NCBI GenBank assembly: GCA_944322855.1
Contig: CALUQG010000005.1
Coordinates: forward strand, 1-64,000
Direction of reading: 5' to 3'
DNA from: Candidatus Gastranaerophilales bacterium
Lineage (GTDB): Bacteria > Cyanobacteriota > Vampirovibrionia > Gastranaerophilales > Gastranaerophilaceae
DNA length: 64,000 bases
The notes below the pieces were generated by a model. The model ran no database searches, was not told the DNA's origin, and was given only the letters and a program-made list of their open reading frames with translations. A program made the position numbers and the translations under genes. Below are positions 25,952 to 34,228 of this stretch, in pieces (position 1 is the stretch's first letter; every line of letters begins with the position of its first letter).

Positions 25952-26828
25952 AATATTCAATATTTATCTGAGAGAATTGTACAATTTTGTTTTTGCCTCG
26001 TTTTTTTGCATTGTACAAAGCATGTTCAGCATATCTTATAAGTGTATTTGCATCCTCTTCAACATTCTGGAGGAACGGATAAGAAGCAATACCTCCTGAG
26101 ATTGTAATCGGATGTCTTTCTTCTTCTCCAGCCGGAATAAATTCCATTTTTTCAATTTCACGTCTAAATCTTTCAGCGAAGATGAAGGCATTTTCTTCAG
26201 GAGTGTTTGGAAGTATTACGATAAATTCTTCATCACCGTATCTTGTAAGTATATCTTCTTTTCTTATGAATGATTTAAGCATTTCTGCAATTTTTTTAAG
26301 AAGAACATCACCCCAGTCATAGCCGTACATATCGTTAACAACTTTGAAAAAGTCAATGTCAAGAAGCAGGCAGCTGAGTTTTGTATCGTATCTTTTTGCG
26401 CGTGATATTTCTGCTTCCAGACGTTCATGGAGGTATTTTCTGTTATGAAGTCCTGTAAGAGCATCTGTAGTTGAAACCTGATTTATGGTTTCTTTAAGTT
26501 CTTTGATTTTTAATAGGTTTTTAATTCTTAATTGCAATTCTTTTTCATCAATGGGTTCTGTTACAAAGTCATATGAATCACCTCTGAAAACAACTGAATC
26601 GAGAAATTTATCTGCAATTATCAAAGCAGGTGCAGCAAGCTTAGTCACCATTGAAACTTCTTTGAGTTTTGCTTCATCACAATTTAAAATTATTAAAGAT
26701 GGATTAAATTTTTGTGCATCTTTAAATTCATCAATATCTTTTGTTCTAACATCGTATTCGTCATTTACAGCAATCATTGCTTCAATCTGGCTGCTGTTTT
26801 TGTTGCCAAAGATAACAATATTTTTCAT
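25950..26828 (-). CDS. Pseudo-receiver plus GGDEF-domain protein with degenerate signature
   Basis: A 292-residue protein. Residues 1-105 form a receiver-like domain in which the phospho-acceptor position reads Asn (LIILNC, N49), so phosphorylation is unlikely. Residues 118-285 form a GGDEF domain with D157 (LLDIDFF). The signature is G198-D-E-E-F instead of GG(D/E)EF, while the inhibitory I-site RKED (189-192) five residues upstream is retained. A c-di-GMP-binding receptor role is therefore as likely as synthesis. AAGGA precedes the ATG. It is the second GGDEF gene in the window, after 40881. Confidence 0.85.
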   Translation of the reverse strand: MKNIVIFGNKNSSQIEAMIAVNDEYDVRTKDIDEFKDAQKFNPSLIILNCDEAKLKEVSMVTKLAAPALIIADKFLDSVVFRGDSYDFVTEPIDEKELQLRIKNLLKIKELKETINQVSTTDALTGLHNRKYLHERLEAEISRAKRYDTKLSCLLLDIDFFKVVNDMYGYDWGDVLLKKIAEMLKSFIRKEDILTRYGDEEFIVILPNTPEENAFIFAERFRREIEKMEFIPAGEEERHPITISGGIASYPFLQNVEEDANTLIRYAEHALYNAKKRGKNKIVQFSQINIEY

Positions 26829-27039
26829 AATAATTTTCCTTGTATTTACTATTATAATTATAATACCAGATGTGTTTACAAATGTATATAATGTATTCGA
26901 ACCATGTTAAAAATTTTTTTATTTTTTTGTATTTACTTGTCTGTTACTTTAAATAAATGCTAAACTTGTAGTGAATATTACTTCATATGTAGTATGAAAT
27001 CAAAAGATAATTATTTTATATTATATTTATATTAGATAA

Positions 27040-28248
27040 ATGGGGATTAGAAGGTTGGCTACACCACTTCACAAACAGCCGTATCACAGTCATCAAAATT
27101 CATTTGGCTATAATGTTGTAAATAAGCCTTATCATGTTTCGGGTTCAAAATATTCTTCTAACATCAGACCTGCAATTTCTAGGTCTAGGCAGGTTGTTAA
27201 ACACAGACAAAATCCTCTTGCTATTTTAATTCAGATGTTTTTTGCTGTTTTGTTTGTTCTGTATATTGCTCCTGTTTATATGGATCAAGTTACAAGACCG
27301 GTATTTTTAAAATCTGTAAAGTATCCTGCAGTTGTTACAGATTATAACCTTTTATACAGTCCTACATCTGCGTATTTGCATAACAATCATTTCCTAGGTG
27401 TAAATATGCTTTCAGCTACAGAGACTGATAAGCCTCAAATGCAAGCATTGTATGAAACTTATCATTTAAAAGATTTGGAAAATAATCTCAAGTTTCTTGC
27501 TTCTAGATATCCATCCTTGAAACCCTCTATCTACGTATGGGACTATGAATCAGGGAAGTATGCTGACTTGAATGCCAATGAAGTGTATTCAACTGCAAGT
27601 ATAATAAAAATTCCTGTTTTAATTCAGCTTTTTAAAGCAATTGAGCTCGGAATGATAAAGCTTGATGACAAAATTGCAATGACACCTTATTACAGGTCAG
27701 AAGGTTCAGGAAGTTTACAGTTTAAAGGAACTAATTCAGTTTATACAGTTGATGAACTTGCCAGAGTCATGATTACTGAGTCTGACAATTCTGCAACTAA
27801 CATGCTTATGGATGCAACTGGCGGTATGAATGCAATGAACCAGTCATTAAGAAAATGGGGAATGAAAAATACTCGTATAAATGACTGGCTTCCGGATTTA
27901 AAGGGTACAAATGTCACAACTTCAAAAGAAATGGCAACACTGTTATACAATATCGACAATCCGAGCTTTTTAACACTTGCTTCAAGAGAAAAAATGGTGG
28001 ATTACATGAGTCATGTTCACAACAACAGGCTAATTCAGGCAGGTTTGCCTTCGAGTGCGATTTTTATTCATAAAACCGGAGATATCGGCAAAATGCTTGG
28101 CGATGCAGGAATTGTTTATACTCCTAACGGAAAAAAATATATAGTTGTTATGCTTGTAAATAGACCTTATAATTCGCCTCAAGGGAAAGATTTTATAGTT
28201 TCCGCTTCATCACTAATTTACAACTATATGGTAAATACTAATTTGTAA
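27040..28248 (+). CDS. Membrane-anchored beta-lactamase-fold serine hydrolase
   Basis: A 402-residue protein with a Tyr/His/Ser-rich cytoplasmic N-terminus (1-55), one membrane helix (about 60-80) and an extracytoplasmic class A beta-lactamase/PBP-like domain (about 140-400). The three motifs are present: SIIK (S187, K190), SDN (248-250) and KTG (345-347). The class A deacylation Glu (ExxLN loop) is not recognisable, which argues for a peptidoglycan peptidase or esterase rather than an antibiotic hydrolase. The ATG has no SD; a TTG at 27055 preceded by AGAAGG is an alternative start. Confidence 0.85.
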   Translation: MGIRRLATPLHKQPYHSHQNSFGYNVVNKPYHVSGSKYSSNIRPAISRSRQVVKHRQNPLAILIQMFFAVLFVLYIAPVYMDQVTRPVFLKSVKYPAVVTDYNLLYSPTSAYLHNNHFLGVNMLSATETDKPQMQALYETYHLKDLENNLKFLASRYPSLKPSIYVWDYESGKYADLNANEVYSTASIIKIPVLIQLFKAIELGMIKLDDKIAMTPYYRSEGSGSLQFKGTNSVYTVDELARVMITESDNSATNMLMDATGGMNAMNQSLRKWGMKNTRINDWLPDLKGTNVTTSKEMATLLYNIDNPSFLTLASREKMVDYMSHVHNNRLIQAGLPSSAIFIHKTGDIGKMLGDAGIVYTPNGKKYIVVMLVNRPYNSPQGKDFIVSASSLIYNYMVNTNL

Positions 28249-28321
28249 TAAACTGTTGATATTGTTGTGCTCTTATATTATATTTGATATATAAGTATTT
28301 TAGTGAATTTCGGAGAATAAT

Positions 28322-28567
28322 ATGACTCACCAGATAATCAAAGTAGCATGGGAATTGAATGAAAACTGTGAAAACAGATATCAGCTTGTTTATGAAATTG
28401 CAGAACTTGCAAAAAAACTCGTTGATGAATACCAGATGAAAAAACCAAAAGATGAGCTTGGTTTTGATGAATACGGGTTTGACAATTCTATAAAGAAAGA
28501 AAACCCTGTTGAACATGCTATTATGGTTAAAGCTTCTGAAGCTGATGAAAGCAGATTAGTCGGTTAG
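28322..28567 (+). CDS. rpoZ: Probable RNA polymerase omega subunit
   Basis: An 81-residue acidic protein. The pattern NRYQLVYEIAELAKKLVDE followed later by NPVEHAIMVKASE matches the omega signature (NRY, helical AKR segment, P-x-x-xAI) as found in cyanobacterial RpoZ/Ycf61. Omega assists assembly and binding of beta-prime. The match is modest and rests on recall, so an alternative small helical protein cannot be excluded. It is monocistronic, ending in a terminator at 28591. Confidence 0.6.
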   Translation: MTHQIIKVAWELNENCENRYQLVYEIAELAKKLVDEYQMKKPKDELGFDEYGFDNSIKKENPVEHAIMVKASEADESRLVG

Positions 28568-28590
28568 TTTAGATTTTTGTTATATAAATA

Positions 28591-28620
28591 AAAAGCCTGT
28601 AATTATTTTCAGGCTTTTTA
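28591..28620 (+). terminator. Terminator of the omega-like gene
   Basis: AAAAGCCTG pairs with CAGGCTTTT around a 10-base loop and is followed by a T-run. Confidence 0.85.
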
Positions 28621-28630
28621 TTTTTTAGTA

Positions 28631-28656
28631 AAAAACCGGCATTAAGCCGGTTTTTG
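28631..28656 (-). terminator. Terminator of rpsT
   Basis: AAAACCGGC and GCCGGTTTT form a stem with a short ATTAA loop. A-run and T-run flanks make it work on both strands, but position suggests it ends rpsT. Confidence 0.75.
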
Positions 28657-28670
28657 TTAATCATTTTTAA

Positions 28671-28940
28671 CTACTTTGCCAAGAGTTTGTTAACAGCAAG
28701 AGTCAATCTTGATTTTTTTCTGGCTGCAGTGTTTTTGTGCAAAACACCTTTTGAAACAGCTTTGTCACACAATTTATAAGCGTGGCTTAATGCCGGTTTC
28801 AATTCAGCTTCATTTTTGGCTTGAGCTAATTCAAGAGTTTTTCTGACAGCAGTTTTTATTTCAGATTTTACAGCAACGTTTTTCAATCTGTTTCTTTCTG
28901 CAATTAGTACTCTTTTTTTAGCTGATTTAATATTTGCCAT
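28671..28940 (-). CDS. rpsT: 30S ribosomal protein S20
   Basis: An 89-residue highly basic protein starting MANIKSAKKRVLIAERNRLKN, with the S20 core SEIKTAVRKTLELA and the HKNTAARKKSRL end. S20 is a primary 16S rRNA-binding protein of the small subunit. The length is normal for the family. GAAAGGAC precedes the ATG and a TATAAT lies at 28975-28980 on this strand. Monocistronic. Confidence 0.96.
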   Translation of the reverse strand: MANIKSAKKRVLIAERNRLKNVAVKSEIKTAVRKTLELAQAKNEAELKPALSHAYKLCDKAVSKGVLHKNTAARKKSRLTLAVNKLLAK

Positions 28941-28974
28941 TGTTTTGTCCTTTCATTTGCATTAATTCCGGTAA

Positions 28975-28980
28975 ATTATA
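28975..28980 (-). promoter_or_regulatory. Predicted -10 box of rpsT
   Basis: TATAAT on the minus strand, about 34 bp upstream of the rpsT ATG, preceded by GG. A good -35 box at 17 bp is not visible, so only the -10 is claimed. Confidence 0.35.
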
Positions 28981-29077
28981 CCTGAAATCTGCAATGAGGT
29001 TTGGTGAGTATTTTTATTATAATGCAATAAAATTTCTTTACAAGAGAAATTAATCAGAAAATAAAAGAATTTTAATA

Positions 29078-29923
29078 TTATCTTGCATCTTTATTTGAAA
29101 GTATCATCGTCTGTTTAGTAGCAACACCAAGACCTATGCCTGCAAGAATGTATGTACCTAAAGCTACAAGGTAATTCTTTTTCAATATTTTCAAACCTGC
29201 AGGATTTTTAAGTGTTTTTTTGGCGGCTTTTATTCCCCTGAACGAAGCCAGTCCTTCTTCAATAATTGTAGGAAGAAATGCGCAGAAGCCGAGGATTCCT
29301 GCATTTCTTTCAATAAAATTCTTTTTGCCGTCGTTGCTTTGACCCAGAATATCATTTGCTACAAGAAGAGCCATAGGCGCATAGCCGGCGTATCTTCTTG
29401 AGTTTTGCAATAATTTAGTCACTGGCTTTTTGGCATTTATAGCGTGTCCTAATTCATGTAATATTAAAGACGGTTTTGAACTGGGTGCAACTGCAAGTTT
29501 TGCCTTGTCAGTGAAAAAAGCATTACGTCCTTTTGCAACTTCTTCAAAAGATTTGCGCATACCATATTTGGATGTATAATATGCTTTATTTGCATCATCT
29601 ACAAAGCCTACAGTGACATCGAGTTTATTTTTGTCGACCATATCTTTAGCTACTTTTACAACATTATCTGCTGAGGTAAACTCTTTACCGGCTGCCAGCT
29701 TTGCCGATAACATCTCAGTACCGAGTTTGAGACCTGATGATATCAGTTGCAATAATGCTGCAACACCCAGTGTCTTTGCACTTTCTTTAGCAGGATTTTC
29801 CGGCTGTTCATAGGTATAATATCCTGAACTATATGGATTATCAAAACCAGAGTAGTTTTGATAATACGGATTAGTATATGCATTATATGGCGATGTATTA
29901 TAAGAAATTGGATTCATGTTCAC
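29078..29923 (-). CDS. Membrane zinc metallopeptidase-like protein (HELGH)
   Basis: A 281-residue protein. The first 45 residues are Tyr/Asn/Pro/Ser-rich low complexity. A hydrophobic segment (about 50-65), a soluble part, then ILHELGHA (H156, E157, H160) and a downstream IIEEGLASFRG (E222/E223) that could be the third zinc ligand follow. Hydrophobic segments near 185, 208-220 and 253-270 flank or follow the active site. This resembles integral-membrane gluzincins, but I cannot name the family. TAGGTAAG precedes the ATG. It is monocistronic, and the Tyr-rich N-terminus is shared in style with the serine hydrolase at 27040. Confidence 0.72.
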   Translation of the reverse strand: MNMNPISYNTSPYNAYTNPYYQNYSGFDNPYSSGYYTYEQPENPAKESAKTLGVAALLQLISSGLKLGTEMLSAKLAAGKEFTSADNVVKVAKDMVDKNKLDVTVGFVDDANKAYYTSKYGMRKSFEEVAKGRNAFFTDKAKLAVAPSSKPSLILHELGHAINAKKPVTKLLQNSRRYAGYAPMALLVANDILGQSNDGKKNFIERNAGILGFCAFLPTIIEEGLASFRGIKAAKKTLKNPAGLKILKKNYLVALGTYILAGIGLGVATKQTMILSNKDAR

Positions 29924-30018
29924 TTACCTACAAAAAGTATAAAACATGACAAGCAAAAAATTTGCCTTTTTATTTTTTATTTCATAAAATTTGTAATAAA
30001 AATTATCAAAGGATTTTT

Positions 30019-30492
30019 ATGAGTATTGAAAGAGCTAAGTCCTATCTGAAACAGTTCGGGCTTGATGATAAAGTTATCGAATTAAGTAATTCTACGGCAA
30101 CAGTAAATGAAGCTGCTGCCGCACTAAATACTGCACCAGGTAAGATAGCCAAAACACTGACTTTTTATTCTAACGATAAATGTCTTGTGATAATTGCTGC
30201 CGGAGATGCAAGAATAGATAACAAAAAATTTAAAAATTATTTTGGGATAAAACCCAAAATGCTTACACCTGATGATGTAACAAAATATACCGGACATGAA
30301 ATCGGCGGTGTTTGTCCGTTTGGCATTGATTATGAACATTGCATTGTCTATTGTGATGTTTCCCTTAAGAAATACGAAAAAGTTTATCCTGCTTGCGGAA
30401 GTTCAAATTCTGCAATTTGTTTAAATTGTGACGAGTTATTCGCAATTTCAAACAGCGTTGATTGGATTGATGTATGTGGGTTTAAAGTATAA
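30019..30492 (+). CDS. YbaK/EbsC-family aminoacyl-tRNA deacylase
   Basis: A 157-residue protein that hydrolyses mischarged tRNA such as Cys-tRNA(Pro). The start MSIERAKSYLKQFG at 30019 is preceded by AAAGGA; a longer frame from 29962 has no SD. The motif APGKIAKTLTFY holds the conserved catalytic Lys, followed by GDARIDNKKFKNYFG, GGVCPFG and YPACGSS, all typical. Length matches the family. It is monocistronic. Confidence 0.9.
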   Translation: MSIERAKSYLKQFGLDDKVIELSNSTATVNEAAAALNTAPGKIAKTLTFYSNDKCLVIIAAGDARIDNKKFKNYFGIKPKMLTPDDVTKYTGHEIGGVCPFGIDYEHCIVYCDVSLKKYEKVYPACGSSNSAICLNCDELFAISNSVDWIDVCGFKV

Positions 30493-30548
30493 TTTGCCTG
30501 TTAATAAAATCTGACGCATAATTTTGTCATAAAATACTGTACAAAAAA

Positions 30549-30585
30549 TTGTTATTATGATAACATTATGTTGTTATGATAACAA
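30549..30585 (+). promoter_or_regulatory. Palindromic operator pair upstream of TolC-like gene
   Basis: TTGTTATGATAACAA (30571-30585) is a perfect 7+1+7 palindrome. A second related dyad, TGTTAT-TATG-ATAACA (starting at 30550), lies 21 bp upstream. Together they end 36 bp before the ATG at 30621, a position suited to repressor binding. The TTG...CAA shape resembles MarR-family operators; no regulator gene is adjacent. Confidence 0.6.
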
Positions 30586-30620
30586 TTAATAATCATAATA
30601 ATTCTTTAAGGGAGAATAGA

Positions 30621-32021
30621 ATGAAGTATAAAAAACTGGCTGCGACATTAATTTTAACATCCTTTCTCGGGATGACTTTTATGCCTGCTGTGTGCTATGC
30701 GGCATCTGATAATAAGAGCGAACAAAAAAATAAAAAAGAAAAAAACAAAGTAATAAAATCACAAGTTACAGAATACAGATTTGATTATGTTAATACTGAT
30801 TGGTGGAAAGGTTTCGATGATGAATACCTGAATGACTACATAATAAAAGCAATTCAAAATAATTACGACTTGAAAATAGCTACTTTACGTGTTGAACAAT
30901 ATCGTCAGATGATGAAGCTGCAATTTTCAAGTGAACTCCCGTCTGTTTCTGCAGGGTTTTCGCCTACGGGGCTTAAACTTCCAAACACCACAAATACAAC
31001 TGGAATGTGGGCATTCCCTGTTGTTGTTAGTTATGAACTTGATTTATTCTTGAAAAACAGAGATAAAACCAGAGCGGCTAAAAAAGAATGGGAAAAATCA
31101 AAACTTGATGAAAGAGCTGCATATATAGCTATATCTTCAGCTGTAGGTTCAACTTATTTTAATATAATCAGGGCTGATAAACTTATCGAGCTTCAAAAAG
31201 AAATTATAAATGACAGAAAACAAATTTATGAACTGATGGCTGAAAGAAACAAGGTTGGTTTAACCTCAACTGCTGATATGGTTAGAGCTAATAAAGCTTA
31301 TATCTCTGCAACGGCTGCACTATCAGATCTTGAAAAATCCAGAACTACGCTTTTAAATAGTCTTGCTGTTCTTATTGGTGAAAGCCCTGCTAATATCGGT
31401 GAGTTGAAAAGAAAACCTTACGATGAATCTTATCTTGTAAAAATCCCTGAATCTATTCCTTCTGAGATTATTGATCAAAGACCGGATTATCTTGCGGCTG
31501 AAAAAATGGTTGAAAAAGCCGGCTTTGATGTTAGAGCTACAAAAAAAGAATTGCTGCCCAAAATTAACTTAATCGGTCTTATGGCATTTGGTTCTTCGTC
31601 TTTCAGCCAGGTTTTTAACTGGAGCAGCATGCTTGGTTTGTTAGGTGCAAGTGCCATGTTTGATTTGTTTGCCGGCGGTAGAAAAGTTGCAAATCTCAGA
31701 TTAAAAAAGAACCAGTATGAACAAATCCTGCATAATTACTACAATACAAATCTTAAGGCTATTCAGGAAGTTAATGATTCTCTTGTTTCTTTAAAGCAAG
31801 ATGATAAAAAATATAAAACTAATTTGAATGTCTACAAACTAGAAAAACAAGATTTTCAATATAGTCAGAACAAATTTGATGAAGGCTTAATTTCTTATCT
31901 TGATTTATTGCAAAGAAAAGAAAATCTCCTTTCTCTTAATAAGCAGGTTGTTTCTGACAAAATTGACTGCAATATTGATTATATCAGCTTGTACAAAGCT
32001 ACAGGTACAAAATTGCAGTAA
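30621..32021 (+). CDS. RND-type efflux outer-membrane protein (TolC/NodT/OprM family)
   Basis: A 466-residue exported outer-membrane efflux protein. I start at 30621 (MKYKKLAA), preceded by GGGAG, not at the longer frame. A signal peptide (1-29, ending CYAAS) is followed by a Lys-rich stretch, then the WWKGFDDEYLN segment and two repeats of the coiled-coil plus beta-barrel fold with a NYDLKIATLRVEQYR motif, a QRPDYLAAE motif near the middle and VNDSLVSLKQ near the end. All are typical of the family. No adaptor or inner-membrane pump is adjacent, so it must pair with a distant transporter; the EmrB-type exporter at 34229 is one candidate. Confidence 0.9.
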   Translation: MKYKKLAATLILTSFLGMTFMPAVCYAASDNKSEQKNKKEKNKVIKSQVTEYRFDYVNTDWWKGFDDEYLNDYIIKAIQNNYDLKIATLRVEQYRQMMKLQFSSELPSVSAGFSPTGLKLPNTTNTTGMWAFPVVVSYELDLFLKNRDKTRAAKKEWEKSKLDERAAYIAISSAVGSTYFNIIRADKLIELQKEIINDRKQIYELMAERNKVGLTSTADMVRANKAYISATAALSDLEKSRTTLLNSLAVLIGESPANIGELKRKPYDESYLVKIPESIPSEIIDQRPDYLAAEKMVEKAGFDVRATKKELLPKINLIGLMAFGSSSFSQVFNWSSMLGLLGASAMFDLFAGGRKVANLRLKKNQYEQILHNYYNTNLKAIQEVNDSLVSLKQDDKKYKTNLNVYKLEKQDFQYSQNKFDEGLISYLDLLQRKENLLSLNKQVVSDKIDCNIDYISLYKATGTKLQ

Positions 32022-32060
32022 TATAGTTTTCCAAACACAATTTCTTATATAAGAATTATT

Positions 32061-32118
32061 TCCACTTCTAAAGAACCTCCAATGTTCGCACCCATAGCCG
32101 GGAGAAGTGGATTTTTTT
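32061..32118 (+). terminator. Hairpin with GC-rich loop and T-run after the TolC-like gene
   Basis: TCCACTTCT (32061-32069) pairs with AGAAGTGGA (32103-32111) and is followed by seven T. The 33-base loop is GC-rich and contains its own CCTCC/CGGGAG pairing potential. It acts as a terminator, but the loop composition is odd for this AT-rich genome (see findings). Confidence 0.65.
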
Positions 32119-33403
32119 ATCGTGTGTACACATTATTTCCATGTGAATCTATTCCACCGGTAGGATGTAAGTGGTATTTGGCTGCAGCAGCATCTATGTC
32201 GCTGCATAATAATTTTGATTTGTCAGAGGTATATGATTGATAGTATTTTTCATAAGCATACGCTTTTTCTTTTCCATATTTAGTAAAATTTAAAAACAGG
32301 TCATTGAAAAATATTTCTGCAGGTATATTAATATTTTTTGTATTTATTCTAGCCGGATGAGCAATGCTAATCAATCCATATTGCTGTTGTGATAAAAATT
32401 CTAATGTTTCTAAAAAGGGAGAAAATGCATCTAATTTGTTTTCAATGCAAGGGTGAGGATGTGATTGTTCGCAGATTGATTTTGCTTTTAATAATGCAAG
32501 GTAAAGCCAATTTGGAATTTCCGGCAGTGAAATGCTTTCTTGAAAAAGGTTCGATATGTATTTTTCAAGTACATTTTTGTATATGAAAAAATATCTTTCG
32601 TTATTAAACAATTTTTTGTACGCTTTTACGGGCTGTTCGTAACTCAGTAGCGAGGTTTCAATATTTTTTCGTTTTAATCTTGTGATTAAATTTTTATTGT
32701 TTTCTACATAATAGGAAAATAACATTTTTGCGAAAAGGTATTTTTTCAATGGATGACTAATCTCGTCTTGACCTTTTAAAATCATTGGATGTATTTTTGC
32801 TGCTTCTTGCAAGGATAATTTTATATTTAACTTTTTTAAATCTTTATATAATACACTTTTTAGATTTTTTAAAGTTTTTTGAGCAAGTTCATATTTAAGA
32901 TTAGCTTTTTTATTAATAAAGTTTATTAATTTTCGGTCAAAAGGATTTATACAATAGAATAATGTGTGAATATCCAGTGTATTATTCAGGTATTCAAGAC
33001 TTTTTTCGGTAGTCGATATTTCAATTCCAAGTACAATTTTTAGTAATTTGTACTTTTCATAATTAGTTTTTAATATGTTTAATATTTTGATACAGCCGTC
33101 GATAGTGTCATGATCAGTTATTCCAATTATAAATGGTAATTTGTAGTTATTTCTCTTTTGGGCAAACTCAAGTGCGTTGTCCAAAATTTCACCAGCGTTT
33201 GAATTTCCGTCAGAAAAAACTGTGTGGCAGTGTAAATTTGCACAAAATGAATTTGTTTTAATTGCATCAGGTGAGTATGAGTTATTATTCAGATTTGACA
33301 AAATTATTTTGAATTCGTCTTCTCCAACAATAGATGAAAGCATATTTAAGTCGTCAATATTCAAATGTTCGGCAAGAGCTTTTTTGTATTCTATATCAAG
33401 CAT
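32117..33403 (-). CDS. PHP-domain metal-dependent phosphoesterase
   Basis: A 428-residue protein; the ATG at 33403 preceded by TTGGAT is preferred over a TTG at 33415. PHP motifs for a trinuclear metal site are visible: LHCHTVFSDG, ITDHDT, GIEIS, SIAHPAR and GIDSHGN. The length is greater than minimal PHP proteins (about 280), with an insertion of about 170 residues between the GIEIS and SIAHPAR blocks. Members are phosphatases or nucleases of varied substrate. Location is cytosolic. No operon partner. Confidence 0.8.
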   Translation of the reverse strand: MLDIEYKKALAEHLNIDDLNMLSSIVGEDEFKIILSNLNNNSYSPDAIKTNSFCANLHCHTVFSDGNSNAGEILDNALEFAQKRNNYKLPFIIGITDHDTIDGCIKILNILKTNYEKYKLLKIVLGIEISTTEKSLEYLNNTLDIHTLFYCINPFDRKLINFINKKANLKYELAQKTLKNLKSVLYKDLKKLNIKLSLQEAAKIHPMILKGQDEISHPLKKYLFAKMLFSYYVENNKNLITRLKRKNIETSLLSYEQPVKAYKKLFNNERYFFIYKNVLEKYISNLFQESISLPEIPNWLYLALLKAKSICEQSHPHPCIENKLDAFSPFLETLEFLSQQQYGLISIAHPARINTKNINIPAEIFFNDLFLNFTKYGKEKAYAYEKYYQSYTSDKSKLLCSDIDAAAAKYHLHPTGGIDSHGNNVYTR

Positions 33404-33482
33404 ATTTATATCCAATTGTTAAATATATTAAGAAAAATTATTTATTATAGCAATTAATATTCTTTACCGCATTAATTATAAT

Positions 33483-34190
33483 ATGAAATTGCCATCAGAA
33501 CTAAATCAATTGCAAAAAGTAATGATAGATAACATGTATAAATCCTTTGTGAAATCATGTCTGCAAGGCGTTGATTCTCCAAGGGTTGTAAAAAGTAATT
33601 TTATGCAGGTTAATTCTACATTCAGTAAATTTGGCCAAAGTGACGAATTTTGCAGAAATACAGACAAACTTTGCGATGATTTGCTTAAACAAGGTAATAC
33701 AAAAATTGCTAATATTCTTCTGGATGAATTGGGTAAAATATATGCCAGAATGGGTCAAGAAACTAAAGCAGAAGAAGTTATTCAAAAATCTCTTGAAATT
33801 AGCCGTAGTCTGAATGACAAAATTCATGTTCTTGCCAGGCTTACTGATTTAGAATTTTTATATAAAAATATTAATCAAAAAAGTAAATTGATTGATGTCT
33901 TAGTCGATAAAATTCATTGCTGCAAAGATATTACCAAAAACTATTCTGTTGATGCGGCAAATTTTGATACGATTTCAAAACGTCCGACAGATTTGAACGG
34001 CGTAAAAGTTCAAATGGCTTTTGCTTATAATAGTATTGCTGATGAAATTGCCGATATTGATCCTCATAATGCAATAGAATGTTTGAAGAGAGCAAAAAAT
34101 ATTTACTTTGATATAAATTCTGATAAAGAAGTGAAATATCTTACAAAAAAAATTGGAATTTTTAATAAAAAACTTCCTAAAAGTGAATAG
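33483..34190 (+). CDS. TPR-like helical protein
   Basis: A 235-residue soluble protein, all helical by composition. A segment near residues 78-115 resembles a tetratricopeptide unit (NIAILLDELGKIYARMG followed by QKSLEISRSL), and another near residues 180-210 (VQMAFAYNSIADE) is similar. There is no signal or membrane segment. The start is ATG at 33483. Divergent from the PHP gene with a 67-bp gap. Function unknown; a protein-interaction scaffold is likely. Confidence 0.7.
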   Translation: MKLPSELNQLQKVMIDNMYKSFVKSCLQGVDSPRVVKSNFMQVNSTFSKFGQSDEFCRNTDKLCDDLLKQGNTKIANILLDELGKIYARMGQETKAEEVIQKSLEISRSLNDKIHVLARLTDLEFLYKNINQKSKLIDVLVDKIHCCKDITKNYSVDAANFDTISKRPTDLNGVKVQMAFAYNSIADEIADIDPHNAIECLKRAKNIYFDINSDKEVKYLTKKIGIFNKKLPKSE

Positions 34191-34228
34191 AAACAGATTG
34201 TTATATGTTTCTATTCTAATGAAATAAT

